Origin: Frigidibacter sp.
Lineage (GTDB): Bacteria; Pseudomonadota; Alphaproteobacteria; Rhodobacterales; Rhodobacteraceae
DNA length: 64,000 bases
Assembly: GCF_030695035.1 (NCBI RefSeq)
Contig: NZ_JAUYTT010000014.1
Location: 1 to 64,000 of the forward strand
Direction: 5' to 3'
The notes beneath the pieces were generated by a model, which saw only the letters and a program-made list of their open reading frames with translations, did not search any database and was not told where the DNA came from. The position numbers were made by a program, and so were the translations under genes. The first letter of the stretch is position 1. Every line of letters starts with the position of its first letter. Positions 20,243-29,739 of the stretch are shown here, piece after piece.

Positions 20243-21997
20243 TCAGGGCCCGACGACGCTGCAATCCTGTCCGCGCGCATCGAGCCTGCGGCAGGCGGCC
20301 TCGGCCATCTCTTGCGACATGCCCACGAAGTTGGCGTCGAACCCGCCCTTGCGGCTGACCACCTTGCGCAGGGTGCCATCCAGCGTCGACGGTTCGGTCA
20401 GCGCCATTTGCAGCAACGCCCGTTCGGCATTGTAGCGCGAATTGAAGTTGCCAATGCTGATCGCCCAATGCCGCCCACCAGAGGTCGAGACGCGGCTGAC
20501 CACTTCAAGGTCTGCAGGGGTGGCGGCGGCTGCGGCAGGATCGGTCTGCGCCGACATCAAGATGATGGTGCCTGGCCGCGAAGGCGGTGCGGCAACGGCC
20601 GGTTCGGGCTGCAGCACCGCCGCAAGCTCCAGCGTTTCTGGCTGCGGCTCGGTCGATTGCATCAGCACCGGGCCGGTTGCGGGCGCGGGCAGGGCGCTGG
20701 CCACCTGCGGGTTCGCCGGCGGCGCGGTTCCGGCAGCCTCGGCCACCATCGCCAGCGCCGCGACCTCGGCCACCATAGCCTCTGGCAGGGGTGCGGCCTC
20801 GGCGAGCTGCATCGGTGCGGCAGATTCTGCAGCAACCTCGTCTGGGCGCGCGGCGGGGCGAAGCGCCGGCGGCAGGCTGGCGATCTCGGCCGGTGTCAAC
20901 TCCGGTTCGGCGGTCGCAACGGCAACCTCTGGCGCGGGAGCCGCGGCCACGGCGCCTTGCACCTCGGCCAGAACCGCGTCGATATTGCTTTGCATCGCCA
21001 CCAGCACCTCGGCGGGCGGGGCAACCGGCTCGGCGCCCGGTCGGACCTTGGGCCGCAGGCTGCGCGCGACAGAGCCGCTTACCCGCAGCGTCTTGCCCGC
21101 GCCCCCGGGCGACTCGGGCAACGCGTCGGGCACCACCTGCGCATAGGCCGGCGCGGGCGGTTTCTGCACCGTCGCCTTGTTCGGCGCGCGGCCAAAGCCG
21201 ACATCCAGCAGGCTGGCCATCTTCTCATTCCGCCAGGCGGTGGACTTGCCGCCCATCACCGTGGCGATGATGCGCTTGTTGCCGCGCTGCGCCGAGGCGG
21301 TCAGGTTGAAGCCGGCGGCATTGGTATAGCCGGTCTTGATCCCGTCTGCGCCCTCATAGGAATCCAGGAACCGTCGGTTGGTGCTGGCGACCTGCGCCAT
21401 GCCGGCGTCGGCGCTACGGCGCGAGAAGATGTTGTAATATTGCGGGAAATCGTAGAACAGCCGCCGGCCCAGAATGGTCATGTCGCGGGCGGTGGACAGG
21501 TGCCCGTCGCGCGTCAGGCCGTTGGCGTTCTTGAAGGTGGTGTTCTTCATCCCGAGGGCAGAGGCGGTGCGGGTCATCCGGTGGGCGAATTCCGCCTCGG
21601 ACCCGCCAAGCGCGTCGCCGATGGCGGTTGCGGCATCGTTGGCCGATTTGATCGCCGCGGCGCGGATCAGGTAGCGCAGGGCAATCTTCTGCCCGGCCTT
21701 CAGCCCCAGCTTTGACGGGGGCTGTGCCGCAGCGTTCTTCGACACGGTAATCATGGTATCAAGGCTGACCTCGCCGCGCTCAATTGCCTCGAACGTGATG
21801 TACAGCGTCATCATCTTGGTCAGCGATGCGGGGTGCAATCGCGTGTCGGCGTTTTCGGAATACAGCACCTCACCGGTGCGTGCGTCGATCACCATCGCGG
21901 CGAACGGCGCTGCAAGCGCCGGCACCACCGACATGGCCATCGCGAAAGCAAACGCGAATAGCCGATGGAAGAGCCATCGTCCCGGAAACCTGTTCAC
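20243..21997 (-). CDS. Serine D-Ala-D-Ala carboxypeptidase (PBP5/6 type) with SPOR domain
   Basis: This exported 584-aa enzyme trims the terminal D-Ala of peptidoglycan pentapeptides. A signal peptide (about residues 1-30, ending ALAA) precedes the penicillin-binding fold with S58-L-T-K61, S118-A-N120 and K221-T-G223. A long Pro/Ala-rich low-complexity linker (about residues 290-500) follows. The C-terminus is a SPOR domain (about 507-582, HWAISIGNFNSRYNAERALL) that should bind denuded glycan at the division site. The SPOR tail replaces the membrane-anchoring helix of E. coli PBP5. It is convergent with ccoS. Confidence 0.92.
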   Translation of the reverse strand: MNRFPGRWLFHRLFAFAFAMAMSVVPALAAPFAAMVIDARTGEVLYSENADTRLHPASLTKMMTLYITFEAIERGEVSLDTMITVSKNAAAQPPSKLGLKAGQKIALRYLIRAAAIKSANDAATAIGDALGGSEAEFAHRMTRTASALGMKNTTFKNANGLTRDGHLSTARDMTILGRRLFYDFPQYYNIFSRRSADAGMAQVASTNRRFLDSYEGADGIKTGYTNAAGFNLTASAQRGNKRIIATVMGGKSTAWRNEKMASLLDVGFGRAPNKATVQKPPAPAYAQVVPDALPESPGGAGKTLRVSGSVARSLRPKVRPGAEPVAPPAEVLVAMQSNIDAVLAEVQGAVAAAPAPEVAVATAEPELTPAEIASLPPALRPAARPDEVAAESAAPMQLAEAAPLPEAMVAEVAALAMVAEAAGTAPPANPQVASALPAPATGPVLMQSTEPQPETLELAAVLQPEPAVAAPPSRPGTIILMSAQTDPAAAAATPADLEVVSRVSTSGGRHWAISIGNFNSRYNAERALLQMALTEPSTLDGTLRKVVSRKGGFDANFVGMSQEMAEAACRRLDARGQDCSVVGP

Positions 21998-22175
21998 GGT
22001 TCCTGCCTTTCACTGCCTCTGAGTTTCCCGATCATTATCGCCGGGAATTGTCGTTCTGGGGTCAGCCTAGCATGAGTTGTGATGCGAGAAAACACCCCAA
22101 ATTCAAGAACTTTCGGGGCGAAGTTAAGCCAGATTCCGCCTATGCCAAGTGTTGCGGCACCCCCGGATGCAACGC

Positions 22176-22889
22176 CTAGATGTGGTCCCGGTCCATTTCG
22201 AGTAACCCTGCGAGACCCGACAGGTCCTGCAGTGCACGGAACCGCGGGTGACCCTCGGGCGCGTCGGCGCGTTCCATCTCCCAGATCAGCCCATGCGGGA
22301 CATGGACGCCCCAGCCGCCGGCCTGCAGCACCGGGATCACGTCGGATTTCAGCGAATTGCCGACCATCGCCGCCCGGTCTGCGCCGCTGCCGTGACGGGC
22401 GAAGATCCTTGCATAAACCTCGGGCGTCTTGTCCGACACGATCTCGACCCCGTGGAACAGATCGCCAAGGCCCGACTGCGCCAGCTTGCGCTCCTGATCC
22501 AGCAGGTCGCCCTTGGTGATCAGCACCACCCGGAACTGGGCCGCCGCCGCCTCCACCGCTTCGCGCGCATGGGGCAGCAGTTCGATGGGGTGGGCCAGCA
22601 TCTCGCGCCCCGCGTCCAGCAACTCGCGGATCACGGCGGCGGGCACCCGGTCATCGGTCACCTCGATGGCAGTCTCGATCATCGACAGCACGAAGCCCTT
22701 GATGCCAAAGCCATAGTGCCCAAGGTTACGCCGTTCGGCCGCCAGCAATGCCGCGTCCAGATCGCCGCGGGGCGCGTGATCGGCCAGCAATTCGGCGAAA
22801 CGATCCTGCGTCAGCCGGAAGAATCGCTCATTATGCCAGAGCGTGTCATCGGCATCGAAGCCGATGGTGGTGAAGGGCGCGGGGGTCAT
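22176..22889 (-). CDS. HAD-superfamily hydrolase
   Basis: This 237-aa cytoplasmic phosphatase-like enzyme has the four HAD motifs. These are GFDADDTLW (D12 nucleophile, D14 acid/base), LITKGD, a lysine region near [12 protein letters not shown], and [10 protein letters not shown]. The cap is of the C1 helical type, resembling YjjG-like nucleotidases. The substrate is unknown. It is divergent from clpS, with about 170 bp between the start codons. Confidence 0.8.
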   Translation of the reverse strand: MTPAPFTTIGFDADDTLWHNERFFRLTQDRFAELLADHAPRGDLDAALLAAERRNLGHYGFGIKGFVLSMIETAIEVTDDRVPAAVIRELLDAGREMLAHPIELLPHAREAVEAAAAQFRVVLITKGDLLDQERKLAQSGLGDLFHGVEIVSDKTPEVYARIFARHGSGADRAAMVGNSLKSDVIPVLQAGGWGVHVPHGLIWEMERADAPEGHPRFRALQDLSGLAGLLEMDRDHI

Positions 22890-23058
22890 GATCTGCGGGC
22901 CGAGGATTTTCAGGGCGTTTGGACGCGATTGTTGTGCGCCCTGCAGGCAACAGATGCAACGCGGCTCTTTTCCGTGGCGGCATCTGCTCTATATTGGGAA
23001 CTCTAACCCCTCACACCCGAATCTGCTGGAGCAAGCGGTGCATCACCTGCCGTGGACC

Positions 23059-23379
23059 ATGACTGACAGGACCGGCGCGCCCGGCCATGACGAGTCGGTC
23101 ATCACCAAGACGCGCCCCAAGACCCAGCGGCCGCCGATGTACAAGGTGCTGCTGCTGAACGACGATTACACCCCGATGGAATTCGTGGTGCATATCCTTG
23201 AGCGGTTCTTTGGCCTGACCCATGCGCAGGCGTTCGAGATCATGCTGACCGTTCACAAGAAGGGTCTGGCCGTGGTCGGCGTGTTCAGTTTCGAGGTGGC
23301 AGAGACCAAAGTGGCGCAGGTGATGGATTTCGCCCGCCGCCATCAGCACCCCCTGCAATGCACGATGGAAAAGGACTGA
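23059..23379 (+). CDS. clpS: ATP-dependent Clp protease adaptor ClpS
   Basis: This 106-aa adaptor delivers N-degron substrates to ClpAP. The conserved block [20 protein letters not shown] forms the N-degron pocket, and ALTVHKKG-like VHKKG and a C-terminal helix follow. The track ORF begins at 22843, but the extra 72 codons are not family-like. ATG 23059 fits the usual length, though its Shine-Dalgarno is weak. A possible -10 (TATATT, 22990-22995) lies about 65 bp upstream. clpA is not adjacent in this window. Confidence 0.93.
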   Translation: MTDRTGAPGHDESVITKTRPKTQRPPMYKVLLLNDDYTPMEFVVHILERFFGLTHAQAFEIMLTVHKKGLAVVGVFSFEVAETKVAQVMDFARRHQHPLQCTMEKD

Positions 23380-23461
23380 TCCGCCTCGGATCTGCTCCCG
23401 GCTCTGGACCCCGCCCTGCGCTGCGGTGTATCGGGCTGGATTGCATTGCCCCGGAGGCCCC

Positions 23462-24511
23462 ATGAAAACTTCTCGCCTGAGCACGCTGCTGGACGACGCG
23501 CCCGATCTGCTGCCCGCGGAGGGCACGGTTCTGGTGCTGGGGCCGCGCGCGGGCAGTGATCTGTCGGCGCTGCCCGCGGACCGGGTGCGCGCGGTGCAGG
23601 GCTTCCGCCCTGACCATGATGCGCTGGCGGCGCAGGGCTACAAGGTGACGCCCGAGCCTGCGGGCAATGACCACGCCGCAGCGCTGGTGATCCTGCCCCG
23701 CTCGCGCGCCGAGGGGCGGGCGATGGTGGCCGAGGCGGCGGCGCGGGTGCGCCCCGGCGCGCCGGTCTGGATCGACGGGCAGAAGACCGACGGAATCGAC
23801 ACCATGCTGCGCGACCTGCGCGGCCGGGCCGAGGTGCCCGGGTCGCTGGTCAAGGCACATGGCCGGATCTTCAGCTTTGCGGGCGGCGAGCCTGCGCGCT
23901 TTGCCGACTGGCAGGCGCAGCCGCTGACGCCGGCCGAAGGCTTCCGCACCTGGCCCGGCGTCTTCTCGGCCGAGGCGGTGGACCGCGGCTCGCTGTTGCT
24001 GGCGGCGGCGCTGCCGGCGGACCTTAAGGGCCGCGTCGCCGATCTGGGCGCGGGCTGGGGCTGGCTGGCGGCGCAGGTGCTGGGGCGGCCGGGGGTGAAG
24101 TCTGTCGATCTGGTCGAGGCGGACCATCTGGCGCTGGCCTGCGCCCGCGCCAATGTCACCGACCCGCGGGCGATCTTCCATTGGGCCGATGCCACGCAGT
24201 TCAAACCCGAGCGGGTCTGCGACGTCGTCGTGATGAACCCGCCCTTCCACCAAGGCCGCGCCGCCGATCCTTCGCTGGGGGCATCCTTCATCGCCGCCGC
24301 GGCGCGGGTGCTGTCGCCCGCAGGCGTGCTGTGGATGGTGGCGAACCGGCATCTGCCCTATGAGGCGGCGCTGACCGGCGCTTTCCGCGAGGTTCAGGAA
24401 CTGCCCGGCGACGGCGGTTTCAAGCTGTTCCGCGCCAGCCATCCGCATCGCGCGCCGGCCCCCGGATCCGCCCCGTCGCCGCATCGCGGCGTGGCTCGCC
24501 GTCGTCGCTGA
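23462..24511 (+). CDS. RsmC-like class I SAM-dependent methyltransferase
   Basis: This 349-aa protein has the two-domain layout of the RsmC/RlmG rRNA guanine-N2 methyltransferases. A degenerate N-terminal half (about residues 1-165) precedes a catalytic half with SAM motif VADLGAGWGW (about 192-201) and the N2-methylation motif N259-P-P-F262. The 16S rRNA is a likely target, but the exact base is not resolvable. Start ATG 23462 has GGAGG at 5-6 nt; the track start 23426 lies upstream of that site. The C-terminus is basic and Pro/Arg-rich. Confidence 0.82.
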   Translation: MKTSRLSTLLDDAPDLLPAEGTVLVLGPRAGSDLSALPADRVRAVQGFRPDHDALAAQGYKVTPEPAGNDHAAALVILPRSRAEGRAMVAEAAARVRPGAPVWIDGQKTDGIDTMLRDLRGRAEVPGSLVKAHGRIFSFAGGEPARFADWQAQPLTPAEGFRTWPGVFSAEAVDRGSLLLAAALPADLKGRVADLGAGWGWLAAQVLGRPGVKSVDLVEADHLALACARANVTDPRAIFHWADATQFKPERVCDVVVMNPPFHQGRAADPSLGASFIAAAARVLSPAGVLWMVANRHLPYEAALTGAFREVQELPGDGGFKLFRASHPHRAPAPGSAPSPHRGVARRRR

Positions 24512-24563
24512 AATCAGTTAAGATCGCGCGAAACGTCCAACGGACGCTATAGAACGGGGCCAC

Positions 24564-25385
24564 ATGACCTACTCCATCAGCGGCAAGACCGCGATTGTCA
24601 CCGGCGCCGCGAACGGCATCGGACTTGCCATCGCGCGGCATTTCATCGAGCGCGGGGCGAATGTGATGTTCGCCGATATCGACGAGGGCAAGCTGGAATC
24701 CGAGCTGGGGGACCTGACCCGCGAGGAAGGGCCGGCGCGTTACTTCGCCGGTGATCTCTGTCAGAAGCTGACCATCGCCAATCTGGTCTCGGCCACCGTC
24801 GATGCCTTCGACCGCATCGACATCCTGGTGAATGCCAGCCGCCAGATCGCTCTGTCAGACCCGCTTTGCGCGGATGACACTCCGCTGGAAGACATGCTGC
24901 GCCAGAACGTCATGGCCGGGCTGAAGCTGAGCCAGACCGTCGCCCGCCGCATGGTGGCGCAGGCGGCACGCGAAACGGCCGAGGGCAGCGGCAGCGCCGG
25001 CAGCATCGGGTCCATCGTCAACCTGTCGAACATCGCCGGGCAACGGGTGCAGCCCGAGTTGCTGGCCTATTCGGTGGCGATGGCCGCGCTGGACCAGACC
25101 ACCCGCTCGCTTGCCGTGGCCTATGCGCCGCACAAGATCCGGGTGAACGCAGTGGCCTTTGGCTCTGTGATGAGCATGAGCCTGCAGAACGGTTGCCGCG
25201 AGCACGCGGACTGGCGCGCGCAGATCATCGCCGGCACGCCGATGGGCCGGATCGCCCCGGCGAATGAGCTGGCCGAGGCGGTGCAGTTCCTCGCCTCGGA
25301 TGCCGCGGGCTTCGTCACCGGGCAGATCCTGACGGTGGATGGCGGGCGCAGCCTGCTGGATGTGGTGCAGGTTCCGGGGCACTGA
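24564..25385 (+). CDS. Short-chain dehydrogenase/reductase-like protein with altered active site
   Basis: This 273-aa protein has a Rossmann fold of the SDR superfamily: nucleotide motif T13-GAANGIG20 and C-terminal VTGQILTVDGG. Key motifs differ from active classical SDRs. The catalytic Y-x3-K reads Y169-S-V-A-M173, NNAG reads VNAS, and the post-active-site PG is FG. S155 and Y169 remain. It may be a non-catalytic or atypical member; substrate unknown. It is convergent with a small lipoprotein gene 1 bp away. Confidence 0.8.
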   Translation: MTYSISGKTAIVTGAANGIGLAIARHFIERGANVMFADIDEGKLESELGDLTREEGPARYFAGDLCQKLTIANLVSATVDAFDRIDILVNASRQIALSDPLCADDTPLEDMLRQNVMAGLKLSQTVARRMVAQAARETAEGSGSAGSIGSIVNLSNIAGQRVQPELLAYSVAMAALDQTTRSLAVAYAPHKIRVNAVAFGSVMSMSLQNGCREHADWRAQIIAGTPMGRIAPANELAEAVQFLASDAAGFVTGQILTVDGGRSLLDVVQVPGH

Positions 25386-25386
25386 T

Positions 25387-25800
25387 CTACTCGGGGAATT
25401 GCGCCTTGCAGCCTTCGATCTGGGCCGCGGCCACGCGGTTCAGCTCTCGCTTCTTCTCCAGCATCCCGTCCAGCTTGCGGCGTTCAGCCCCAAGGTCGAT
25501 TGAGACGGGGCGGCGCACGGTATCGGTGTAATCGTCAAGGCACATATAGGTGCGGCCCGGCCGCAGATTGCCGTTTGAATCCCGTTCCGGAGCGGACTGA
25601 CAATGCACCCAGCGGCTGCGGGTGACGGTGAATTCCTCATAGGCGAAACCGCGCGACAGGTTGGCCTGCGTCTCCTCGATCAGCCCGTTCAGGGTGCGCA
25701 GGTCGCGCGTCGCGGTGCCGATGCAGCGTTCCTGCGGGGTTCCGCAGGCGATCAGCAGCAGCGGCAGGGTCAGAACAAGGCGGGACAGCGGGTGGGTCAT
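25387..25800 (-). CDS. Small predicted lipoprotein, paralogue of the next gene
   Basis: I do not recognise a named family. The 137-aa product has a lipoprotein signal (LLLIACG, acylated C19) and shares two blocks with the protein at 25824: RDLRTLNGLIEETQANLSRG and PVSIDLGAERRKLDGML. It has several cysteines in its central region (WVHC, YMCLDD), which could form disulfides. Both genes are read in the same direction, 23 bp apart, and look like a tandem duplication. Function unknown; the location is probably the periplasmic face of a membrane. Confidence 0.72.
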   Translation of the reverse strand: MTHPLSRLVLTLPLLLIACGTPQERCIGTATRDLRTLNGLIEETQANLSRGFAYEEFTVTRSRWVHCQSAPERDSNGNLRPGRTYMCLDDYTDTVRRPVSIDLGAERRKLDGMLEKKRELNRVAAAQIEGCKAQFPE

Positions 25801-25823
25801 GGCGGGGTTCCTCTCGCGCGGGG

Positions 25824-26240
25824 TCAGGCCCCGGCGGATGTGCAGGCTGCGGCGTCGGCGGCGGCGCGGCTGGCCAGCACGGGACGTTGCTGTAGCATGG
25901 ACTCCAGCTTTGCGCGTTCGGCGTCAAGGTCTATGGCGACGGGGCCGGTGCGGCGGGCGCCATTGCCGCCCGAACAGAAGCTGAGGCCGACATTGCCGGT
26001 GGAATTGCCCATGCAGAAATTGACGCTGGTATTGCCGCGCCCGGTGCTGCTGCCGATGGCGTAGCCGCGCGCAAGGTTCTGCTGGCTTTCGGCGATCAGT
26101 GTGTCGAGCGTGCGCAGATCGCGCGCGGCGGTGCTGGTGCAGGCGGCGGGCTGGGTCGCGCAACCGGCCAGCGCCAACAGGGTCAGCAGCACGCCGATGC
26201 GGGCGAGGGGCGTGTGGGAGACAGGGTTGCGCTGTATCAT
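25824..26240 (-). CDS. Small predicted lipoprotein, paralogue of the previous gene
   Basis: This 138-aa product has an N-terminal signal with lipobox LAGC (C27). It carries the same two blocks as its neighbour, RDLRTLDTLIAESQQNLARG and PVAIDLDAERAKLESML. The middle differs: here it is Gly/Ser/Asn-rich with FCMGNSTGN and SFCSGG. I cannot assign a function. It is upstream of its paralogue and probably co-transcribed with it. The gene is divergent from hemF. Confidence 0.72.
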   Translation of the reverse strand: MIQRNPVSHTPLARIGVLLTLLALAGCATQPAACTSTAARDLRTLDTLIAESQQNLARGYAIGSSTGRGNTSVNFCMGNSTGNVGLSFCSGGNGARRTGPVAIDLDAERAKLESMLQQRPVLASRAAADAAACTSAGA

Positions 26241-26408
26241 GGCTTTGGCTCCGGGCGCCGTCAGCAGGGGGGCCCGCAGGGCCGCAGCGACGCTGGTGCG
26301 ATTATAGAAGCCGGCCCCCGGAACTCAAATGCCATTGCGGTGAGCCGGCCTTGGCGTCCGGGGCTCGAAAATGCTAGGCAAGATCAAAGACGGGGGAGGA
26401 ATTTCGAC

Positions 26409-27308
26409 ATGGACGGCACCCAAGACGATTTCGGCGCGCGCAAGCAGCAGGCGGCGGCCTGGTTCCGCACGCTGCGCGACCGGATCGTCGCGGCGTTCGA
26501 GGCGCTGGAGGATGCGCAGAGCGCCGGCCCCTTCGCCAGCCTGCCCGCGGGCCGCTTCGAGGTCACCTCCACCCGCCGCTCGCAAACCGAGGGCGCGGAT
26601 GCTGGCGGCGGGCTGATGAGCGTGATGCGCGGCGGCCGGGTGTTCGAGAAGGTCGGCGTCAACATCTCGACCGTGCATGGCGAACTGGGGGAGCGGGCGC
26701 AGAAGGCGATGGCGGCGCGCGGCATCCCCGGCATGGCCGAGGATCCGCGCTTCTGGGCCAGCGGGATCAGCCTTGTGGCCCATATGCAGAACCCGCACAC
26801 GCCCGCGGTTCACATGAATACCCGGATGTTCTGGACGCCACATGCCTCGTGGTTCGGGGGCGGTGCCGATCTCAACCCCTGCATCGAATATCCCGAGGAT
26901 ACCTCGGACTTTCACGCCGTGCTGGCGGCGGCCTGCGACGCGCATGACCCGGGTTATTACGATCACTACAAGGCCTGGGCCGACGAGTATTTCTTCGTTC
27001 CCCACCGGGGCCGGGCACGCGGCGTGGGCGGCATCTTCTTCGACGACCTGAACACCGGTGACTGGGAGGCGGATTTTGCCTTTACCCGCGCGGTGGGCGA
27101 GGCGTTGCTGCCCTCCTTCGTGCCAGTGACGGAACGGCGGCGCGATACGCCTTGGACGGACGCCGACAAGGACACGCAACTGATCCATCGCGGGCTTTAT
27201 GCCGAGTACAACCTCGTCTATGACCGCGGGACCAAGTTCGGGCTGGAAACCGGGCACGACGCCAATGCCGTGCTGATGAGCCTGCCCCCGATGGCGAAAT
27301 GGGTATGA
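26409..27308 (+). CDS. hemF: Oxygen-dependent coproporphyrinogen III oxidase
   Basis: This is the aerobic counterpart of HemN, converting coproporphyrinogen III to protoporphyrinogen IX with O2. The product is 299 aa, equal to E. coli HemF, and contains the conserved WFGGGADLNP and YFFVPHRGRARGVGGIFFDD blocks. The track start at 26214 is too far upstream; ATG 26409 has GGAGGA at 8-nt spacing and gives the expected N-terminus. The stop overlaps the start of a small unknown gene (ATGA). Confidence 0.96.
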   Translation: MDGTQDDFGARKQQAAAWFRTLRDRIVAAFEALEDAQSAGPFASLPAGRFEVTSTRRSQTEGADAGGGLMSVMRGGRVFEKVGVNISTVHGELGERAQKAMAARGIPGMAEDPRFWASGISLVAHMQNPHTPAVHMNTRMFWTPHASWFGGGADLNPCIEYPEDTSDFHAVLAAACDAHDPGYYDHYKAWADEYFFVPHRGRARGVGGIFFDDLNTGDWEADFAFTRAVGEALLPSFVPVTERRRDTPWTDADKDTQLIHRGLYAEYNLVYDRGTKFGLETGHDANAVLMSLPPMAKWV

Positions 27309-27655
27309 CCGTGACCGCAGATATCGAGATTCGTGCCGCCTATTGCGAGGCGCTGGACGAAGACGGCGAAGTGCTGGCCGCCTTCGCCACCAGTGACGAC
27401 CCCGATGAGGGCTATGCCCTGTTCCGGCAGGACGGCGCGAAACTGTGGCTGGAGGTCAGCGACGACATCTTCGGCGCCCATGACGCGATCGAGACGATCA
27501 CCGTGGACGATGCGCGGATCGCGTTCGTGATCCGCCCGGCGCAGGTAGCGCGGCTTGGCATGATCCGCAGCGTCGAGATCACCCCGGCCGCCGAAGTCGA
27601 AGGCTGGGCCGAGGCGGTTGCCTTGCTGCGGAAGATGCTGCCCGCGGGCGACTAG
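27305..27655 (+). CDS. Unknown 116-aa acidic protein coupled to hemF
   Basis: I do not recognise this family. ATG 27305 overlaps the hemF stop in an ATGA arrangement (27299 is an in-frame alternative), so translation is probably coupled. The product is soluble and acidic, with no signal or membrane segment, and has alternating strand-like segments such as [12 protein letters not shown] and [12 protein letters not shown]. Its stop overlaps the hemE stop on the opposite strand (CTAG). The link to haem synthesis is only positional. Confidence 0.7.
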   Translation: MTVTADIEIRAAYCEALDEDGEVLAAFATSDDPDEGYALFRQDGAKLWLEVSDDIFGAHDAIETITVDDARIAFVIRPAQVARLGMIRSVEITPAAEVEGWAEAVALLRKMLPAGD

Positions 27656-28695
27656 GCGCTGCGCACCGCCGCGATCATCGCCGCCACGTTGTCGGGGTTG
27701 GCGTCCGGGGTGATCCCGTGGCCGAGGTTGAAGATATGCGGCCCGCCGCGGAAGGCGCGCACGATCCGCTGTGCCTCGTCCGCCAGCGCCTGCCCGCCGG
27801 TGACCATGTGCTGCGGCGCGAGGTTGCCCTGAACACAGCCATCGACCTGCACATTCGCCGCGGCCCAGTCGGCGCTGACGGAATTGTCCAGCGCCACGCA
27901 ATCGGCCCCGGTCGCCTTGGCAAAGCCGATATAGCCTTCCCCCGCCTCGCGCGGGAAGGCGATGATCGGCAGGCCCGGATGGCGGGCCTTCAGCGCGGCG
28001 ATGATCTTGCGGGCAGGCTCCAGCGAGAAATCGGTAAAGTCCTGCCCCTTGAGCGAGCCCGCCCAGCTGTCGAAAAGCTTGACCACCTCTGCCCCCGCCT
28101 GCACCTGCATCGATAGGTATTCCACCGTCGCGTCGGTGATCAGGTCGATCAGCGCGGCAAAGGTCTCGCGGTCCGCAGCCTTCAGCGCGTGGGCGGGCCC
28201 CTGATCCTTGGTACCGCGCCCGGCGATCATGTAGGTCGCCACCGTCCAGGGCGCGCCAGCAAAGCCGATCAGCGTGGTTTCCGCGGGCAGCTCGCCGGAC
28301 AGGATCCGCACTGTCTCATAGATCGGCGCCAGATGGTCGTGGATGTCGTCCTTGCCCTTCAGCGCGCGCAGCCCCTCGGGCCCGGTGATTGTGGACAGCC
28401 GCGGCCCCTCGCCGGTTTCGAACCACAGATCGGCGCCAAGCGCCTGCGGGATCAGCAGAATGTCGGCGAACAGGATCGCGGCATCGAAGCCGAAGCGGCG
28501 GATCGGCTGCAGCGTGACCTCTGCCGCGAGTTCCGGGTTGTAGCACAGCGACAGGAAGTCGCCCGCCTGCGCACGGGTGGCGCGGTATTCGGGCAGGTAG
28601 CGCCCGGCCTGCCGCATCATCCAGATCGGCGGTGTGGGCAGCGCCTCACCGGCAAGGGCACGCAGGATGGTCTTGTCGGATCTGGCAACGGTCAT
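27652..28695 (-). CDS. hemE: Uroporphyrinogen decarboxylase
   Basis: This cytoplasmic enzyme decarboxylates uroporphyrinogen III to coproporphyrinogen III. The 347-aa length is typical. The signature [19 protein letters not shown] near the N-terminus provides substrate-binding arginines, and the TIM-barrel motif [15 protein letters not shown] is present. It is divergent from hemC (99 bp between starts) and overlaps the hemF-linked unknown gene at the stop codons. Confidence 0.96.
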   Translation of the reverse strand: MTVARSDKTILRALAGEALPTPPIWMMRQAGRYLPEYRATRAQAGDFLSLCYNPELAAEVTLQPIRRFGFDAAILFADILLIPQALGADLWFETGEGPRLSTITGPEGLRALKGKDDIHDHLAPIYETVRILSGELPAETTLIGFAGAPWTVATYMIAGRGTKDQGPAHALKAADRETFAALIDLITDATVEYLSMQVQAGAEVVKLFDSWAGSLKGQDFTDFSLEPARKIIAALKARHPGLPIIAFPREAGEGYIGFAKATGADCVALDNSVSADWAAANVQVDGCVQGNLAPQHMVTGGQALADEAQRIVRAFRGGPHIFNLGHGITPDANPDNVAAMIAAVRSA

Positions 28696-28794
28696 CTGGA
28701 TGGCTCCCTTTTGTCGCCCTTCATCGCCGGGTGCGGCGCGATGTCAACCCGCTGGGGCATTGCGCGGTTCATTTGCCGCGGCTATGCGGGGGAT

Positions 28795-29733
28795 ATGCAG
28801 ATACCCGACGCAAAATCCCCGCTGAAGATCGGCACCCGTGGCTCGCCGCTGGCGCTGGCACAGGCGTTCGAGACCCGCCGTCGCCTGATGGACGCCCACG
28901 GCCTGCCCGAGGACGCCTTCGAGATCGTCATCATCAAGACGACCGGCGACAAGGTGCTGGACCGCCCGCTGAAAGAGATCGGCGGCAAGGGGCTGTTCAC
29001 CAAGGAAATCGAGGAAGCGCTGACGGCGGGCGGCATCGACATCGCGGTGCACTCGATGAAGGACATGCCGGTGGATCAGCCCGAGGGACTGCTGATCGAC
29101 TGCTACCTGCCGCGCGAGGATGTGCGCGATGCCTTCGTCTCGCCGCAAGTGCCGAAGCTGATGGACCTGCCGCAGGGTGCGGTGGTCGGCTCGTCGAGCC
29201 TGCGGCGCCGCGCGCAGCTGGCCTATCGGCGCCCCGATTTGCAGCTGGTGGAGTTCCGGGGGAATGTGCAGACGCGGTTGAAGAAGCTCGACCAAGGCGT
29301 TGCGATGGCGACGTTTCTGGCGATGGCGGGGCTGAACCGCCTTGGCATGGCGCAGGTCGCGCAAAGCGCCATCGAGGTCGATGAGATGCTACCGGCGGTG
29401 GCGCAGGGCGCCATCGGGATCGAGCGGCGGGCGGTGGATGCGCGGGCGAAGTTCCTGCTCGCGGCCATCCACGACACGCCCACCGGGCACCGGCTGGCGG
29501 CAGAGCGGGCCTATCTGGCGGCGCTGGACGGGTCTTGCGAGACGCCTATCGCCGGGCTGGCGGTGCTGGAGGCGGGCGAGGTCTGGCTGCGCGGCGAGAT
29601 CCTGCGGCCCGACGGATCGGAGTCCATCACCGGCGAGGCGCGGGGCAGCATTGCCGACGCCGCCGATCTGGGTACCGATCTGGCGCGGCGGCTGCTGGCC
29701 GAAGCGCCGGCCGGCTTCTTCGACTGGCGCTGA
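28795..29733 (+). CDS. hemC: Hydroxymethylbilane synthase (porphobilinogen deaminase)
   Basis: This enzyme polymerises four porphobilinogens into hydroxymethylbilane. The 312-aa product starts at ATG 28795 with a G-rich Shine-Dalgarno (GGGGG) close upstream; the 514-aa track ORF is an overextension through antisense hemE. Motifs include KIGTRGSPLALAQ, GGKGLFTKEIE, HSMKDMP and VGSSSLRRRAQL. The cysteine in DGSCETP is the attachment site of the dipyrromethane cofactor. It is convergent with the FAD oxidase gene, 6 bp apart. Confidence 0.96.
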   Translation: MQIPDAKSPLKIGTRGSPLALAQAFETRRRLMDAHGLPEDAFEIVIIKTTGDKVLDRPLKEIGGKGLFTKEIEEALTAGGIDIAVHSMKDMPVDQPEGLLIDCYLPREDVRDAFVSPQVPKLMDLPQGAVVGSSSLRRRAQLAYRRPDLQLVEFRGNVQTRLKKLDQGVAMATFLAMAGLNRLGMAQVAQSAIEVDEMLPAVAQGAIGIERRAVDARAKFLLAAIHDTPTGHRLAAERAYLAALDGSCETPIAGLAVLEAGEVWLRGEILRPDGSESITGEARGSIADAADLGTDLARRLLAEAPAGFFDWR

Positions 29734-29739
29734 GCCGGG

